The position numbers and the translations under genes were made by a program. The notes under the pieces are model-generated. The model was not told the DNA's origin. It did not search any database and was given only the letters and a program-made list of their open reading frames with translations. 7,743 nucleotides of DNA from Candidatus Hydrogenedentota bacterium (lineage in GTDB: Bacteria; Hydrogenedentota; Hydrogenedentia; Hydrogenedentiales; CAITNO01): NCBI GenBank assembly GCA_903922535.1, contig CAIXUF010000431.1, positions 1 through 7,743 on the forward strand. Direction: 5' to 3'. Shown here piece by piece: positions 6,244 through 7,743 of this stretch (position 1 is its first letter; every line of letters starts with the position of its first letter).

Positions 6244-6612
6244 TCACACCGCGGCACGGGTCGTGCTCGTCTCAGAAAGCAGGGTTTCGAGTGGGATACC
6301 CATGAACCGGTGCACTGCCAGAATCATGTGCTTTGTGAGGGGCCGCTTGCGGTTGAACACTTCGGATGCCCTGGTTGGGCCGCCAAACAGGGTCGCGACG
6401 TCTTTCTGGCGCCATCCCATTTGGTCCATGCGGAACAGAATGGCGTCAACCGGGTCGGGTACCGTGATCGGATGCTCATGTTCCTCGTACTCGCCCACGG
6501 CGCGGGAGAGCACGAGGAGCAGGTTCATCTCGGGGGAGTCGGGGACGGCATTGATAAGCGCGTTCATGGCGTCCAATGTCGCCTGATATTCGGCATCGGT
6601 GGTGATATTCAT
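6244..6612 (-). CDS. higA: HigA-family antitoxin with XRE-type helix-turn-helix
   Basis: A 122-residue protein. The N-terminal half (about 1-45, MNITTDAEYQATLDAMNALI onward) resembles the leader seen in HigA-type (COG5499-like) antitoxins. Residues about 55-105 form an XRE-like helix-turn-helix: DAILFRMDQMGWRQKDVATLFG, then TRASEVFNRKRPLTKHMILAVHRFMGIPLETLL. It should bind and neutralise the HigB toxin encoded immediately upstream and repress their common promoter. Its ATG overlaps the higB stop by one base (TAATG), and GGAG inside the higB end, 8 bases upstream, serves as ribosome site. The antitoxin follows the toxin, the order typical of higBA. It ends about 105 bases before rnpB on the same strand, with no clear terminator between. 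Confidence 0.88.
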   Translation of the reverse strand: MNITTDAEYQATLDAMNALINAVPDSPEMNLLLVLSRAVGEYEEHEHPITVPDPVDAILFRMDQMGWRQKDVATLFGGPTRASEVFNRKRPLTKHMILAVHRFMGIPLETLLSETSTTRAAV

Positions 6613-6905
6613 TATATGGTCTCCACGTCTATTCTGTCGTATTCAGCATGGGTGCCGACGAATCGTACCAGTACAATGCGGGCCGGGAAGTTGATTGCGG
6701 CCACGAGCCTGTAACTGTTTCCCTTGATTTTGAACACGACTCGACTGGCGTTGATCACCTTTGCTTGCGGGAAGCGGTTCTTTATGTCCTGCATCTTGGT
6801 CCATTGGGCGGCACTTGCATCGTCCACCCACGCGTCGAGCGGTCCTGCACTGTCGGCATGGATGCGCTTGCAATCCTCGATAACTTTCAGACCTCTAACG
6901 ATCAT
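6612..6905 (-). CDS. higB: HigB-family toxin (RelE/HigB-like mRNA interferase)
   Basis: A 97-residue protein matching HigB-type toxins (COG4680-like), small RelE-fold ribonucleases that cut mRNA, generally on the ribosome. The family's diagnostic C-terminal half is clear: RVVFKIKGNSYRLVAAINF (55-73), then IVLVRFVGTHAEYDRID (77-93). The N-terminus, GLKVIEDCKRIHADSAGPLDAW, has the usual helix ending in L-x-x-W. It is the first gene of a higB-higA pair. The start ATG at 6905 has only a weak ribosome site, which fits low toxin expression. A perfect-armed palindrome at 6920-6934, 15 bases before the start, is a good candidate operator. No frameshift or missing segment is seen, so the toxin looks intact. 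Confidence 0.88.
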   Translation of the reverse strand: MIVRGLKVIEDCKRIHADSAGPLDAWVDDASAAQWTKMQDIKNRFPQAKVINASRVVFKIKGNSYRLVAAINFPARIVLVRFVGTHAEYDRIDVETI

Positions 6906-6919
6906 ATTCTACCACATTC

Positions 6920-6934
6920 TTACCAATTTGGTAA
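6920..6934. promoter_or_regulatory. Candidate HigA operator upstream of higB
   Basis: TTACCAATTTGGTAA has 7-bp arms (TTACCAA and TTGGTAA) that match perfectly around one central base, starting 15 bases upstream of the higB ATG. Toxin-antitoxin operons of this type are usually repressed by the antitoxin binding such a palindrome over the promoter. A convincing -35/-10 pair could not be fixed; a TAGAAT abuts the ATG, which is too close to be the -10 for this start. Confidence 0.5.
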
Positions 6935-6972
6935 CAAGATGATAGCCAAAAACGGTCCGTCCGTGCAAGGGT

Positions 6973-6986
6973 TCGAATGCATTCGA
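6973..6986. repeat. Perfect 14-bp palindrome between higB and the purine gene
   Basis: TCGAATGCATTCGA reads identically on both strands. It lies about 90 bases before the start of the PurH-like gene and directly before an AT-rich stretch (CTTTATATC, 6987-6995) that could hold a -10 element. A dimeric regulator site is possible, but no known operator is recognised. Confidence 0.4.
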
Positions 6987-7063
6987 CTTTATATCGGTGA
7001 ATTGCGTATCATCCACTTCCTTTTGGGTTTATCGTGTCTGACGCGTCCTTGGGGGATGCGGCT

Positions 7064-7068
7064 GGAGG
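7064..7068 (+). promoter_or_regulatory. Ribosome binding site GGAGG that sets the PurH-like start
   Basis: GGAGG lies 7 bases before the ATG at 7076, giving the protein start MGKIERAILSCHDKTG, which aligns with PurH N-termini. The in-frame GTG at 7034 would add 14 residues without a comparable ribosome site or recognisable PurH sequence. Confidence 0.75.
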
Positions 7069-7075
7069 TCACTCG

Positions 7076-7681
7076 ATGGGCAAGATTGAACGTGCCATTC
7101 TTAGTTGTCACGACAAAACGGGGCTGGTGGAACTGGCCGGGCTGCTGGCGGAACTGGGCGTGGAGATTATCAGCACGACCGGGACCCTGTCGGTGCTGCA
7201 TGCGGCGGGCATTCCGGCGCAGAGCATCGCGGATTTCACGGGCGTTCCGGAACTGCTGAACGGCCGCGTCAAGTCGCTGCATCCGAAGGTGCATGCGGGG
7301 CTGCTGGGGGTGCGGGACAGCAAACTGCACGTGGAGCAGATCCAGGCCTACGATATGAAGTGGATCGACATGGTTGTGGTGAATCTGCAGCCGCTTTCCG
7401 AAATGGTTGCGCGTCCGGGCATTTCGGCGGACGAGGTGATTGACCAGGTGGACATCGGCGGCGTGGCCATGCTGCGTTCCGCGGCGAAGAACCACCGCTA
7501 TGTTACGGCGGTGGTCAACCCGCAGCGTTATCCGCTCGTGATGCACGAACTGCGCGCGCACGAGGGTTCGGTTTCCTATGCGACTCGCTTTCGTCTGGCG
7601 CAGGAGGCGTTTTGCGCAACGGCGGAATATGACGCGGCGCTGGGGCAGTACCTGGTGAGTGTGGCGCCGCCGGAGGAGTAG
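7076..7681 (+). CDS. Stand-alone IMP cyclohydrolase domain (N-terminal half of PurH)
   Basis: The 201-residue protein corresponds to the MGS-like IMP cyclohydrolase domain of PurH, which closes the ring of FAICAR to give IMP, the last step of purine synthesis. Typical PurH has about 520 residues, with an AICAR transformylase domain after residue 200; here a stop follows at that boundary. Recognisable blocks are AILSCHDKTGL (7-17), ISTTGTLSVL (32-41), GVPELLNGRVKSLHPKVHAGLL (56-77), IDMVVVNLQPL (97-107) and DQVDIGGVAMLRSAAKNH (123-140). Residues matching the human catalytic K66, D125 and K137 are present (K66, D126, K138). The Tyr of the NLYPF motif is Gln105, and the phosphate-loop STGGT reads STTGT. 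Downstream frames show no transformylase sequence in the 62 bases available, so a simple frameshift is unlikely. A separate transformylase would have to be encoded elsewhere. Confidence 0.85.
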   Translation: MGKIERAILSCHDKTGLVELAGLLAELGVEIISTTGTLSVLHAAGIPAQSIADFTGVPELLNGRVKSLHPKVHAGLLGVRDSKLHVEQIQAYDMKWIDMVVVNLQPLSEMVARPGISADEVIDQVDIGGVAMLRSAAKNHRYVTAVVNPQRYPLVMHELRAHEGSVSYATRFRLAQEAFCATAEYDAALGQYLVSVAPPEE

Positions 7682-7743
7682 ACGGGGGATCGGTGCGGTT
7701 GGCATGAGGACGGCTGTCCGGTTTTGAGTGCGGCGGCCATGCC

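Noticed and set aside
6955..6990. tRNA-like GGTTCGAAT box upstream of the purine gene
   Set aside because: The flanking bases do not pair into a T-stem and no acceptor, D or anticodon arms can be found.
7682..7743. Start of a further gene at the right edge
   Set aside because: No start codon with a ribosome site leads into a frame with recognisable sequence in the 62 bases left.

Overview
This is a GC-rich bacterial window made mostly of housekeeping genes, with a little mobile or accessory DNA. No taxonomic marker settles the source. The short palindromic GCAGGCG/CGCCTGC repeats and the divergent YchF-type GTPase fit my recollection of Lentisphaerae, Planctomycetes, Hydrogenedentota and similar genomes, but that is a weak inference. 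Class A RNase P RNA and the yceD-rpmF-plsX-fabG order show it is a bacterium.

Layout. Positions 1-132 are the C-terminal tail of an ISL3-family transposase that enters from the left. A divergent YchF-like GTPase (minus strand, 246-1304) follows. It is divergently arranged with a two-domain PPK2 enzyme, probably polyphosphate:AMP phosphotransferase (plus strand, start corrected to 1427). That gene converges on a minus-strand cluster which reads, in transcription order, yceD/DUF177 (5543-4959), rpmF for ribosomal protein L32 (4953-4771), plsX (4748-3711) and fabG (3643-2912). A good sigma70-type promoter lies upstream of yceD at 5581-5610. Upstream of it are three short palindromic repeats, then the terminator and gene for RNase P RNA (rnpB, minus strand, 6138-5781), which has its own TATAAT box. 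Next comes a higB-higA type II toxin-antitoxin pair (minus strand, 6905-6244, overlapping by one base) with a likely autoregulatory operator. The window closes with a free-standing IMP cyclohydrolase domain, the N-terminal half of PurH (plus strand, 7076-7681).

How they work together. The yceD-rpmF-plsX-fabG run links ribosome assembly to phospholipid and fatty-acid synthesis, as in many bacteria, but fabH, fabD and acpP are absent between and after plsX and fabG. PPK2 would recycle AMP to ADP from polyphosphate, and the PurH-like protein would close the purine ring of IMP. The toxin-antitoxin pair is an accessory insertion between rnpB and the purine gene.

No stretch longer than 300 bases lacks a gene or RNA. 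The largest gene-free gaps are 5544-5780 (promoter, repeats, terminator), 6906-7075 (operator, 14-bp palindrome, start region of the purine gene), 1305-1426 (divergent gap, no convincing promoter seen), 133-245 (IS end, weak hairpin) and 6139-6243 (rnpB promoter). I found no new multi-gene system. The points most worth checking are sequence departures in familiar proteins: a YchF with altered G motifs, an L32 that has lost half of its zinc-binding cysteines, and a single-domain PurH with an active-site substitution.
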